From the NCBI RefSeq assembly GCF_016888515.1, contig NZ_JAFEJK010000001.1, forward strand, positions 1,273,475 to 1,337,474: a stretch of 64,000 nucleotides of DNA, read 5' to 3'. A model generated the notes under the pieces. It saw only the letters and a program-made list of their open reading frames with translations, ran no database searches and was not told the origin of the DNA. Positions 54,615 to 62,897 of the stretch are shown here, in pieces (the first letter of the stretch is position 1; every line of letters begins with the position of its first letter). A program made the position numbers and the translations under genes. The DNA is from Shimia biformata (GTDB taxonomy: Bacteria > Pseudomonadota > Alphaproteobacteria > Rhodobacterales > Rhodobacteraceae).

Positions 54615-55058
54615 TCACGGTCTGACGCGATCCAGCTTGGTGGACAGGTGGATCAGGCTTTCTGAACTTTTCACGCCTTTCGCTTCGCCGATCCTGTCGA
54701 GCGTGTCGTCAAGCTCGGCGGTGGTGTCGGCGGCGATCTGCACCAGAAGGTCGAACCGCCCGGACACCGTATGCACCGCCTCGACCGCCGGCAGGGACTT
54801 GAGCCGTGCCAGCACGGTGGGTCCTGTTCTCAGTTCGATCGACACAAGCGCGGTTGCGCGGATGCGGGGGCGGGCGATTTCGCCAAGGCGCAAGGTGTAG
54901 CCTGAAATGGCGCCCGAGGATTCAAGCCGCTCAATCCGCGCTTGCACGGTGGTGCGCGCCAGTTTCAGACGCCGTGCCAGAAGCGACACAGGCGTTCTGG
55001 CGTTTTCGCTGAGCAGGCTGATCAATGCGCGGTCGGTATCGTCTAACTGTATGGTCAT
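54615..55058 (-). CDS. Lrp/AsnC-family transcriptional regulator
   Basis: The 147-residue protein has a winged helix-turn-helix (LDDTDRALISLLSENARTPVSLLARRLKLARTTVQARIERLE) and a RAM domain (AVHTVSGRFDLLVQIAADT). It is divergent from a PLP decarboxylase with 102 bp between starts. ATG 55058 is chosen; the frame extends upstream to 55496 inside the neighbour's region. An inverted repeat TGCTAG/CTAGCA at 55073-55095 lies in the shared gap. Control of the decarboxylase by an amino acid is likely. Confidence 0.9.
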   Translation of the reverse strand: MTIQLDDTDRALISLLSENARTPVSLLARRLKLARTTVQARIERLESSGAISGYTLRLGEIARPRIRATALVSIELRTGPTVLARLKSLPAVEAVHTVSGRFDLLVQIAADTTAELDDTLDRIGEAKGVKSSESLIHLSTKLDRVRP

Positions 55059-55072
55059 CTCGTCGATATGTT

Positions 55073-55095
55073 TGCTAGATTGGTCAATACTAGCA
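55073..55095. promoter_or_regulatory. Candidate Lrp operator
   Basis: TGCTAG (55073-55078) and CTAGCA (55090-55095) form perfect 6-bp arms over an A+T-rich spacer. The outer TAG...CTA arms resemble the general Lrp site. It lies between the divergent regulator and decarboxylase starts. Confidence 0.5.
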
Positions 55096-55160
55096 TGATG
55101 ACCTGATAAATCGACGCGAAAATGCCGGATTCTGGGGGAAACAGGACTTGAGGTATCGCG

Positions 55161-56288
55161 ATGCAACACCAGCCCCCCCTTTGGCCGTCTTCCCTTGGCT
55201 ATGTCGAGCGTTTTCGCCCGGACAATCCCGTTCTTTTCTTTTCGCCCAGAGTGCTTCAGGCGACGGCGACGCGGTTTCAGCGCGGCTTTCCCGGCCTTGT
55301 CACCTATGCGGTAAAGGCCAATGATTTGCCGGTTGTACTGGACAACTTGGTTGGTGCGGGCATGTCCGCCTTTGACGTTGCCTCGCCACACGAAATGGCG
55401 GCGATGCGCCGGGTTCAGCCTTCGGCGGTGCTGCATTATCACAACCCGGTCCGGTCGCGGGACGAAGTCGCGATTGCCGCCGGTTACGGCATTCAAAGCT
55501 GGTCGGTGGATTGTCCGCGCGAATTGGGCAAGCTGACCGATGTCCAGAGAACCGAAGTCTCAGTGCGCCTGCGCTTGCCGGTCAGCGGGGCCGCCTATGA
55601 TTTCGGCGCCAAATTCGGCGCTGACCCGGACCAGGCGGTTGACCTGCTGCGCGAGGCGGCGGCGATGGGCTTCACCCCGTCGATCACCTTTCACCCGGGC
55701 ACGCAATGCGCGGACCCGCAGGCCTGGGCGGTCTATATCGTCGAGGCGGCCGAGGTTGCGCGGCGCGCCGGTGTGCAACTGGCGCGGCTCAATGTCGGTG
55801 GCGGGTTTGCCTCGCATCGCAATGGAGAAGCGCCGGATCTTGAGGCGATTTTTGACCGTATCGATCAGGAAACCACGCGCGCGTTCGGCGCAGCACGGCC
55901 AGAACTGGTTTGTGAACCCGGTCGTGCGATGGTGGCCGAGGCATTTACGCTGGCGCTGCGGGTCAAAACCGTGCGGCGCGATGGTGCGGTGTTCCTCAAT
56001 GATGGGGTCTATGGTGCCCTGACCGAGCTGCGCGATATCGGGTTGACGGACCGTGTTCGGGTCATTGGCGCGGATGGAAGCGAGAAAGGCGGGGCAATGA
56101 CGCCGCGTGTGGTTTTTGGCCCAACCTGTGACAGCATCGACCGCTTGCCGGACCCGGTGCCCCTGCCAAACGGCATTGAAGAAGGTGACCACCTGCTGTT
56201 TGCCGGGGCCGGGGCCTATTCCGCCGCGATTTCGACGCGGTTCAACGGCTATGGCACGCAAGAGGTCGTGACCGTCGACCAACTTTAA
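55161..56288 (+). CDS. Ornithine/diaminopimelate-type PLP decarboxylase
   Basis: The 375-residue alanine-racemase-fold decarboxylase carries the PLP lysine in TYAVKAND, the HPGTQ segment, the glycine loop LNVGGGFASH, EPGRAMVAEAF and the catalytic FGPTCDSID (Cys). It decarboxylates a basic amino acid; ornithine (giving putrescine) is most likely by length and the CDSID motif, with lysine possible. GAGG precedes ATG 55161. The divergent Lrp regulator suggests substrate-responsive control. Confidence 0.83.
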   Translation: MQHQPPLWPSSLGYVERFRPDNPVLFFSPRVLQATATRFQRGFPGLVTYAVKANDLPVVLDNLVGAGMSAFDVASPHEMAAMRRVQPSAVLHYHNPVRSRDEVAIAAGYGIQSWSVDCPRELGKLTDVQRTEVSVRLRLPVSGAAYDFGAKFGADPDQAVDLLREAAAMGFTPSITFHPGTQCADPQAWAVYIVEAAEVARRAGVQLARLNVGGGFASHRNGEAPDLEAIFDRIDQETTRAFGAARPELVCEPGRAMVAEAFTLALRVKTVRRDGAVFLNDGVYGALTELRDIGLTDRVRVIGADGSEKGGAMTPRVVFGPTCDSIDRLPDPVPLPNGIEEGDHLLFAGAGAYSAAISTRFNGYGTQEVVTVDQL

Positions 56289-56373
56289 CGCTGCCTTCGC
56301 TGGACAAGGGCGACCGGGCCGCTAATCTCTGCCCCTGTTGCGATGAAGTTTCACGGACAGAAGGGGCGGGGTT

Positions 56374-58671
56374 TTGGAGAAATTCGGCAAAAGCCAGCCG
56401 GTCACGCGGGTCGAAGATCGGCGATTTCTGACCGGGGCAGGGCGGTATGTGGACGACATTGCGCCGCGTGGTGCGCTGCATGCGGTTGTGTTCCGTTCGC
56501 CCGTGGCCCATGCCCGGATCAGCGGGCTGGACGTGACCGAGGCCCGCGCCGCAGACGGGGTTCACGCGGTCTTGACCTGCGCGGATCTTGAGGCGGCGGG
56601 CATGAATGTCGCCATGTTCGCCATTCTTGTCGACAATCGCGACGGCACCAAGGCCGCAGCGCCCGTGCGTCCGATTCTGGCGCGTGACCGGGTACGGTTC
56701 GTCGGTGATCCGGTGGCCCTTGTGGTGGCCGAGACGCTGGAACAGGCGCGTGATGCCGCCGAGCTGATCGAGTTTGACTATGAGGAACTGCCGGTCTCGC
56801 TGGCGGTGGCGCCGGGTGGTCCCGAGATTCATTCCGAGGCGCCTGGCAATGTTGCCTTTGACTGGGGCATCGGGGACGAGGCTGCGACCGACGCAGCCTT
56901 TTCCGAGGCCGCCCATGTGGTGCGCCTTGACGTGGCCGACAACCGCGTTCTGCCCAGCCCGCTGGAGCCGCGCGGTTGTTTTGCCGATTGGGACGGGGAC
57001 CGGGTTCATGTGACGGTCAATGCCCAGGGCGTCTGGGTGCCAAAAGGCCAGATTGCCACGGCGCTGAACCTGCCCGAGGACAAGGTGCATGTCACCAACC
57101 CGGATGTCGGCGGAGGCTTTGGCCTGAAGGCCATCGTCCACCCCGAAACCCTTGCCGTGGCACAGGCAGCGCGTGTGCTTGGCCGCCCGGTGCGTTGGAT
57201 CTGCGAACGGACCGAGGCGACATTGGCCGACCATGCTGCGCGTGACCTCTATTCCCATGCGGAACTGGCTTTTGATGCGGATCTCAGGATAACCGCCTAT
57301 CGGGTGAAATCGCATGTCAATCTGGGGGCTTACAACTCGCAGTTCGGGCAGGGTATCCAGACCCAGCTGTTTTCGCGGGTGATGCCGGGCACTTATGACA
57401 TCCGCACCCTTTGGATGAACCATATCGGTATCTATACCAACACCACGCAGGTCGATGCCTATCGCGGGGCGGGGCGGCCCGAGGCGATCTATGTGCTGGA
57501 ACGGGTCATGGACCGCGCCGCGCGCGAATTGGGCGTCAGCGGCTGGGACTTGCGCCGCCGCAACTTCATCCCCGCCGATGCCTTCCCCTACAAGACGCAG
57601 GTGGGCGAGACCTATGACGTCGGTGATTTCCACCGGGTACTGGATCGTCTTGAGGAATTTGCCGATGTCGCGGGTTTCGAGGCGCGCAGGGCGGCCAGTG
57701 AAAAGGCGGGCTATCTGCGCGGGATCGGGCTTTGTTACTATATCGAAAGCATTCTGGGTGATCCTTCCGAAGGCGCGCGAGTCGTGCTGGAAGAAGATGG
57801 CGGCGCCACGATCTTTGTCGGCACCCAGTCGAACGGTCAGGGGCATGAAACCGTCTATGCCCAGTTCCTGTCGGACCAGACCGGCATTCCGGCTGACATG
57901 ATCCGTGTGGTGCAGGGCGACAGTGACCTGATTGCCAAGGGTGGCGGCACGGGCGGGTCCCGCTCGGTCACGACGCAGACACATGCGACGCTGGCCACGG
58001 TCGAGACGATGATCGCGGCCTTCACCCCTTATCTGGCGGACAAGATGGGGGTCGCGGAAAGTGCAGTGACGTTTGATGCCGAGCGGTTTCGCGCCGAGGG
58101 GTCAAACCTGACTCCGACATTGTCCGAGGCGGCGGACATGGCACGTGCCGATGGGCGGATGGACCTTCTGACCCATGAAGCCCGCGCAACCCTGCCGGGG
58201 CGGTCCTTCCCCAATGGCGGCCACGTCGCCGAAGTCGAGATCGACCCCGAGACCGGGCAGGTCCGGCTGGATCGCTATACGGTGGTCGATGATTTCGGCA
58301 ACCTGATCAATCCCTTGCTGGCCGAGGGACAGGTTCATGGCGGGATTGCGCAGGGGGCGGGTCAGGCGCTGATGGAACATGTGGTTCATGACGATGAGGG
58401 GCAGCTGCTCACGGCAAGTTTCATGGACTATGCGGTGCCAAGGGCGTCGGATATGCCTATGTTCAGGTTCACGACCGAGGCCGTGCCCTCGACCATGAAC
58501 CCGATGGGCATGAAGGGCTGTGGAGAGGCCGGGACGGTCGGGTCCATGGCATCCGTCGCCAATGCAGTGCAGGATGCGTTGTGGGACAAAGGGGTGCGTC
58601 AGGCGGATATGCCGTTCACCCCGATGAAAGTCTGGAGTTTGTTGCAAGGTGTCGCTGACACGGATCACTAA
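56374..58671 (+). CDS. CoxL-like xanthine dehydrogenase family molybdoenzyme (large subunit)
   Basis: The 765-residue protein is a molybdopterin-cytosine-dinucleotide-binding large subunit: RFLTGAGRYVDDI, FVGDPVALVVAET, the loop AYRGAGRPEA (form II; true CO dehydrogenases have AYxCSFR), GQGHETVYAQ and the catalytic Glu near 718 in GMKGCGEAGTVGS. It would hydroxylate an aldehyde or heterocycle at a Mo centre. The start is TTG 56374. The usual FAD and 2Fe-2S subunit genes are not beside it, which is unusual. The downstream DUF2235 gene overlaps by 23 bp. Confidence 0.88.
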   Translation: MEKFGKSQPVTRVEDRRFLTGAGRYVDDIAPRGALHAVVFRSPVAHARISGLDVTEARAADGVHAVLTCADLEAAGMNVAMFAILVDNRDGTKAAAPVRPILARDRVRFVGDPVALVVAETLEQARDAAELIEFDYEELPVSLAVAPGGPEIHSEAPGNVAFDWGIGDEAATDAAFSEAAHVVRLDVADNRVLPSPLEPRGCFADWDGDRVHVTVNAQGVWVPKGQIATALNLPEDKVHVTNPDVGGGFGLKAIVHPETLAVAQAARVLGRPVRWICERTEATLADHAARDLYSHAELAFDADLRITAYRVKSHVNLGAYNSQFGQGIQTQLFSRVMPGTYDIRTLWMNHIGIYTNTTQVDAYRGAGRPEAIYVLERVMDRAARELGVSGWDLRRRNFIPADAFPYKTQVGETYDVGDFHRVLDRLEEFADVAGFEARRAASEKAGYLRGIGLCYYIESILGDPSEGARVVLEEDGGATIFVGTQSNGQGHETVYAQFLSDQTGIPADMIRVVQGDSDLIAKGGGTGGSRSVTTQTHATLATVETMIAAFTPYLADKMGVAESAVTFDAERFRAEGSNLTPTLSEAADMARADGRMDLLTHEARATLPGRSFPNGGHVAEVEIDPETGQVRLDRYTVVDDFGNLINPLLAEGQVHGGIAQGAGQALMEHVVHDDEGQLLTASFMDYAVPRASDMPMFRFTTEAVPSTMNPMGMKGCGEAGTVGSMASVANAVQDALWDKGVRQADMPFTPMKVWSLLQGVADTDH

Positions 58672-59743
58672 GAAGGTTTTTGGCTGGCTCGGACGAACGC
58701 TCAAGTCTGATCACAGCCCGGCTGCGCGGGGACGCGGGCCGCAGACCCACGTGATCATCCTTGATGGGACCATGTCCTCGCTTGCTCCGGGCGAAGAAAC
58801 CAACGCAGGTCTTATCTATCGCCTTCTGCAAGAAGTCGGCGGGTTGTCCCTGTGGTATGAAGGCGGTGTGCAGTGGCACGACTGGCGCTCGACCCCGGAT
58901 GTGATGATGGGGCGGGGGATCAACCGCCAGATCCGGCGCGCCTATGGGTTTCTTGCCTCGCGTTACCGGCCCGGCGACCGGATTTTCCTCATCGGCTATT
59001 CGCGTGGTGCTTTTGCGGTGCGATCATTGGCCGGAGCCATTGACCAGGTCGGTTTGTTGAAGGCCAGCCACGCCACGGAACGCAATGTGCGCCAGCTATA
59101 CCGCCATTACGAGGGCGCGCCGGACAGCGATGCCGCCCGTGTCTTTGCGCGCGCTTTCTGTCACGACGCGGTCGAGATCGAAATGGTTGGGGTCTTTGAC
59201 ACGGTCAAGGCGCTCGGCCTGCGGTTGCCACTTTTGTGGCGGTTGACCGAAGAACGGCATCGGTTTCACAACCACAACCTTGGCCCGTCGATACGGCACG
59301 GGTTTCACGCGCTGGCGCTGGACGAGACCCGAGAGGTTTTCGAGCCTGTGCTTTGGTCTTGCCCCGACGACTGGTCGGGCCGCGCCGAACAGGTCTGGTT
59401 CCGCGGAACCCACGGCGACATCGGCGGTCAGCTGGGCGGGTTCGACGCGGCGCGGCCATTGGCCAATATCCCGCTGGTCTGGATGCTGGACCGGGCCGAA
59501 GGCTGTGAACTGCCTTTGCCCGATGGCTGGCGGGCGCGGTTTGTGACCAATGTCGATGCGCCTTCGGTCGGCACCTGGCAGGCCTGGGCCAAGATGTTCC
59601 TGATCCGGCGGCCGCGCGTCATCCTGCGGGACCGGTCCGAGTCAATCCACCCCACGGCTCGTGACCACGTCGAGAACGGACCTTTCCGGGGGCGGCTGGC
59701 CGGCGATCTGGTCTGGGCTCAGTCGCGCCAGTCCACCACCTGA
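58649..59743 (+). CDS. DUF2235 alpha/beta hydrolase
   Basis: The 364-residue protein is a DUF2235-type hydrolase: THVIILDGTMSSLAPGEETNAG, the nucleophile elbow GYSRGAFAVRSLAG, VGVFDTVKALG (acid) and WFRGTHGDIGG (His). The family is known best from type VI secretion phospholipase effectors, but chromosomal housekeeping members occur; no secretion genes are present here. The start GTG 58649 overlaps the molybdoenzyme gene by 23 bp. The end overlaps the nitroreductase by 25 bp in convergent orientation. The substrate is unknown. Confidence 0.83.
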   Translation: MSLTRITKKVFGWLGRTLKSDHSPAARGRGPQTHVIILDGTMSSLAPGEETNAGLIYRLLQEVGGLSLWYEGGVQWHDWRSTPDVMMGRGINRQIRRAYGFLASRYRPGDRIFLIGYSRGAFAVRSLAGAIDQVGLLKASHATERNVRQLYRHYEGAPDSDAARVFARAFCHDAVEIEMVGVFDTVKALGLRLPLLWRLTEERHRFHNHNLGPSIRHGFHALALDETREVFEPVLWSCPDDWSGRAEQVWFRGTHGDIGGQLGGFDAARPLANIPLVWMLDRAEGCELPLPDGWRARFVTNVDAPSVGTWQAWAKMFLIRRPRVILRDRSESIHPTARDHVENGPFRGRLAGDLVWAQSRQSTT

Positions 59744-60405
59744 CTCAGCGTCGCACGTGACGTGCGGAACTGGTTGGCGGGATGGGTGTCGTCGGCATAG
59801 CCAAATGAGATAGCACATAGCACCATGCGGTCATCGCCAAGGTCAAAGTGTTCGCGCACAACATCTGAATAAAAGGCGATCGCCGCCTGTGGAACGGTCG
59901 CGATCCCCTGCGCCTGCGCCGCCAGGCAGAAGGCGGTGATGAACCCGCCACAATCCAGCGCGCCATAAGGTCCCAATTCGCGCGCGGTCGAGATCATCGC
60001 AACATGCGGTGCCCCGAAAAAACGATAGTTCTCGCGCATTTGGCGCACGCGGCCATCCTTGTCTCCCCGCTCGATCCCCACCGCTTCATAAAGCTGCATA
60101 CCACAGGTGAAACGCCGCTCTTTGTATGGGCCGGAATAGCCGGTCGGGAAAGGGAAGTCGGGGTTGGGGTGGCCGGTATCAAAGGCGTTCAGCATGGCCT
60201 GCCGAAAGGCTTCTGTCTCATCTCCCGAGGTCACAACAACCTGCCACGGCTGGGCATTGCACCAGCTTGGGGCGCGGCAGGCGTCCTCCAGTATCTGTTC
60301 GACCACGGCGCGCGGCACCGGGTCAGGCCGGAAAGCTCGGCAGGAGTGGCGGGCGTGAAGAAGACCCCGCAGGGTTTCTTGGGCGGTATCGTCGCTATTG
60401 CTCAT
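59719..60405 (-). CDS. Nitroreductase family protein
   Basis: The 228-residue FMN enzyme opens with LLHARHSCRAFRPDPVP and has RAPSWCNAQPWQVVV, GALDCGGFITAFCLAAQAQGIATVPQ and a C-terminal RTSRATLSQVVDW. It reduces nitro or quinone compounds with NAD(P)H. It overlaps the convergent DUF2235 gene by 25 bp. The start is ATG 60405. The physiological substrate is not known. Confidence 0.88.
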   Translation of the reverse strand: MSNSDDTAQETLRGLLHARHSCRAFRPDPVPRAVVEQILEDACRAPSWCNAQPWQVVVTSGDETEAFRQAMLNAFDTGHPNPDFPFPTGYSGPYKERRFTCGMQLYEAVGIERGDKDGRVRQMRENYRFFGAPHVAMISTARELGPYGALDCGGFITAFCLAAQAQGIATVPQAAIAFYSDVVREHFDLGDDRMVLCAISFGYADDTHPANQFRTSRATLSQVVDWRD

Positions 60406-60447
60406 TGCGCGTGTCCCGTTTTCGTCCCGTTGCGACGGGTGTTTTCC

Positions 60448-61554
60448 TTACTGGCCCTGCGCCATCACATAACCCAGCCCGGCCGCAATCGCAGCCCCAA
60501 GGACCAGGGCAATGGCGATCTTCCACGCCGAATAGGGGCGTTCGCCCTGCACCCGCCCGGTCTGGCCATTGACGACGAAGCGATAGGTCTTTCCGCGATA
60601 TTTGTAGGCCGCCACCCATACCGGAAGCAGGATGTGCTTGAAGGTGATGTCGCTGAGCGCGGTATCGATATCGTGGATACGTTGGCGATCGCCACCGATG
60701 GCCATGCGCACGTCCCGCTCGATCACCCGGTCCATGATCTGGCGCGCTTCGTCAAAGCCTGCGTCGAGATCGACCTGATAGCCTTCGGCATCGAACCCGG
60801 CCAGGAACTCGGGGCGATAGGGCTGAAGTGCGGACAAGTCCCACGGCTGAAGCGCATCGGTATAGGTCTTTGGCAGCGATCTGGATGCAAGAACAAGGAT
60901 GTCGTCAAAGAACCGTTTGACCCGGCCCGAGGCCGGGGTCCAGCGGACCTTCTGCACCTGTTGCTGAACCGGCTTGCCGTCCCGCATCACGGTCCGGGTC
61001 ACGTAATAGACCGTGCCCCGTTCGCCCGAGTAACGCGATTTCGTGTCTGCGTCATAGGTCCAGTAAGGGACATAGATACCATTCATTTTCCGCCCCTTGC
61101 GGGCATATTCCCGCAACCCGTTTGGCGCGAACCAGAGCCGCCCCAACCAGTCGGTCATGGCCTTGTGCGCGGCACGTTCGGGCAGCGCAAAAGGCAGGAC
61201 GGCGCGCGGCTTGATATGGCGGTGGGTGCCGGAATCAACCACCACAGGGGTTGCGCAAAACGGGCATTCGGTGGCGTGGCTGTCGGCGTCAAAGGAAACC
61301 TCGGCAGCGCAGTTGGGGCATTTCGATATCCGCGTTTCCTCGATCTCCTGCAGCGGCAGGAGGTTCGCCATCGCCTGTTTGAAATCCAGTTCCCGGATGG
61401 GCGTCACTTTGCCCTGTTCAGCCACTGTGGTTTCATGCCCGCAATGGTCGCAGATCAACTGCCCTGTTCCGGGCGCAAACCGGTAGTCCGCACCGCATTG
61501 CGCGCAGGGAAAGCGGTAGGTCTGCTCGGGGGCGGGTGGGGGTGTGTCGGTCAT
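60448..61554 (-). CDS. Zinc-ribbon membrane protein
   Basis: The 368-residue protein has two zinc ribbons, CAQCGADYRFAPG with CDHCG (residues 17-38 region) and CPNCAAEVSFDADSH with CPFC (near 78-100). A long central domain with IYVPYWTYDADTKSRYSGERG and LPVWVAAYKYRGKTYRFVVNGQTG follows, then a C-terminal membrane helix (IAIALVLGAAIAAGLGYVM). Proteins of this kind are often found with SPFH/YdjI-like proteins; one lies at 62898-64000. The function is unknown. Confidence 0.8.
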   Translation of the reverse strand: MTDTPPPAPEQTYRFPCAQCGADYRFAPGTGQLICDHCGHETTVAEQGKVTPIRELDFKQAMANLLPLQEIEETRISKCPNCAAEVSFDADSHATECPFCATPVVVDSGTHRHIKPRAVLPFALPERAAHKAMTDWLGRLWFAPNGLREYARKGRKMNGIYVPYWTYDADTKSRYSGERGTVYYVTRTVMRDGKPVQQQVQKVRWTPASGRVKRFFDDILVLASRSLPKTYTDALQPWDLSALQPYRPEFLAGFDAEGYQVDLDAGFDEARQIMDRVIERDVRMAIGGDRQRIHDIDTALSDITFKHILLPVWVAAYKYRGKTYRFVVNGQTGRVQGERPYSAWKIAIALVLGAAIAAGLGYVMAQGQ

Positions 61555-61600
61555 GCAAAAGGCGCCTTCGGCGAGAGTATTTTTGTCAAGAAAGAAGCTG
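61555..61600. repeat. Intergenic motif copy
   Basis: GGCGCC-TTC-GGCG followed by AGAGTATTTTTGTCAAG (61561-61590) lies between two minus-strand genes. The TATTTT core and following bases resemble copies near 51081, 54388 and 54580. Confidence 0.4.
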
Positions 61601-61641
61601 TTGGATGGTATCGGTCAAAGCGGTTGAAAGGCGGCAGCTGG

Positions 61642-62046
61642 TCACGGTGTCCAGCCCGCGATGACGGCATCGGCCTCAAGTTCGACCAGCCATTCGGGGT
61701 TTACGAAACGATCCACCGCCATGATTGTGTCCACGGGCCGGACATCGCGGAAATATTCCTTGCGCGCGTCGATCGCGGCTTTCCAGTTGTCGATATTGGT
61801 CAGGATTACGCGGGTACGCACCACGTCGTGCAGGCCGGATCCCGCCTGTTCGAGTGCTGCCTTGATGATCTCGATACACTGCCGGGTTTGGGCGGCAACG
61901 TCTCCGATGCCGACGGTCTTGCCATCCGGTCCGACCGGTGCAGTGCCGCCGATACTGATGAATGGGCCCACCCGAACAGCCCGGCTGAAGCCGACAACCG
62001 CCTCCATCGGGTTGCCGTTCGAGATCAGTTCGCGGTCATAGGCCAT
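61642..62046 (-). CDS. RidA/YjgF family protein
   Basis: The 134-residue protein has the RidA pattern: SISGGTAPVGPDGK-like segment (ISIGGTAPVGPDG), QTRQCIEIIKAALEQAGSGLHDVVRTRVILTNID with the conserved Arg, and the late VELEADAVIA. RidA enzymes hydrolyse reactive enamines/imines made by PLP enzymes; several PLP enzymes are in the window. ATG 62046 is chosen; a TTG at 62067 is less likely. Confidence 0.88.
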   Translation of the reverse strand: MAYDRELISNGNPMEAVVGFSRAVRVGPFISIGGTAPVGPDGKTVGIGDVAAQTRQCIEIIKAALEQAGSGLHDVVRTRVILTNIDNWKAAIDARKEYFRDVRPVDTIMAVDRFVNPEWLVELEADAVIAGWTP

Positions 62047-62102
62047 TGTGATACACTCATTCTGCAACGGTAAGCATCATCCGCCATTTCGGGACAAACG
62101 CA

Positions 62103-62897
62103 ATGACCGAAAAACAACGACACGACGCCTGGGATGCCGGGCAAAGCTATGAGACCTACATGGGCCGCTGGAGCGCCCGGATTGCCGAAACATTCCTGGA
62201 TTGGCTTGCCCCGCCCAAGGGCGCGGACTGGATTGATGTCGGGTGTGGCACCGGGGCGCTGAGCCGGACGATCCTTGCCCGGACCAACCCTGCATCGGTT
62301 GTCGGTATCGAACCCTCGCCTGGGTTTGTCGCCCATGCAAGGGCGCTGACACCGGATGACAGGGCGCGGTTTTGCGAAGGCGGTGCCGAGGCGCTGCCGC
62401 TGCCTGACGCGAGCTGCGACGTGGCGGCCTCGGCCCTGGTTCTGAACTTTGTGCCGGACCGGGTGAAGGCGCTGGGCGAAATGCGGCGCGTGCTGCGTCC
62501 CGGCAGGCTGTTGGGCTTCTATGTCTGGGATTACCCTGGCGGTGGCATGGGGTTCATAGATGCTTTCTGGAAGGCGGCGGCCGCGCTTGATCCGGCGGCG
62601 GCGGAACTGGACGAGGCGGTGCGTTTTCCGTTCTGCACAAGGGATGGCATTGCTGCCCTGTGCAGGGAGGCAGGGATAAAGGCCGAAGTGACCGCGCTTG
62701 AAGTCGAAACGGTATTTGACAGTTTCGAAGACTTCTTTTCTCCTTTCACCCTGGGCGCTGGCCCCGCGCCGGGTTACTTGGCGTCGCTGCCCCTGGACGG
62801 GCAGGCGGCCCTGCGTCAGGCACTTGCGGCACAGCTGGATCGCGGCGGGGCGGTACGGTTGACCGCCCGCGCCTGGGCCGCGCGCGCCAGAATGTAA
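62103..62897 (+). CDS. Class I SAM-dependent methyltransferase
   Basis: The 264-residue protein has motif I IDVGCGTGALSRTI, the acidic segment VVGIEPS, the GAEALPLPDASCDVAAS region and motif with RVLRPGRLLGFYVWD. It is of the type 11 (UbiE-like) group; the substrate is unknown. It is divergent from ridA by 56 bp and convergent with the SPFH gene (adjacent stops). Confidence 0.87.
   Translation: MTEKQRHDAWDAGQSYETYMGRWSARIAETFLDWLAPPKGADWIDVGCGTGALSRTILARTNPASVVGIEPSPGFVAHARALTPDDRARFCEGGAEALPLPDASCDVAASALVLNFVPDRVKALGEMRRVLRPGRLLGFYVWDYPGGGMGFIDAFWKAAAALDPAAAELDEAVRFPFCTRDGIAALCREAGIKAEVTALEVETVFDSFEDFFSPFTLGAGPAPGYLASLPLDGQAALRQALAAQLDRGGAVRLTARAWAARARM

Noticed and set aside
60004-62073. 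A 689-codon open plus-strand frame across the nitroreductase, zinc-ribbon and RidA genes
   Set aside because: It is antisense to three genes with clear family motifs, and its translation shows no domain of its own.
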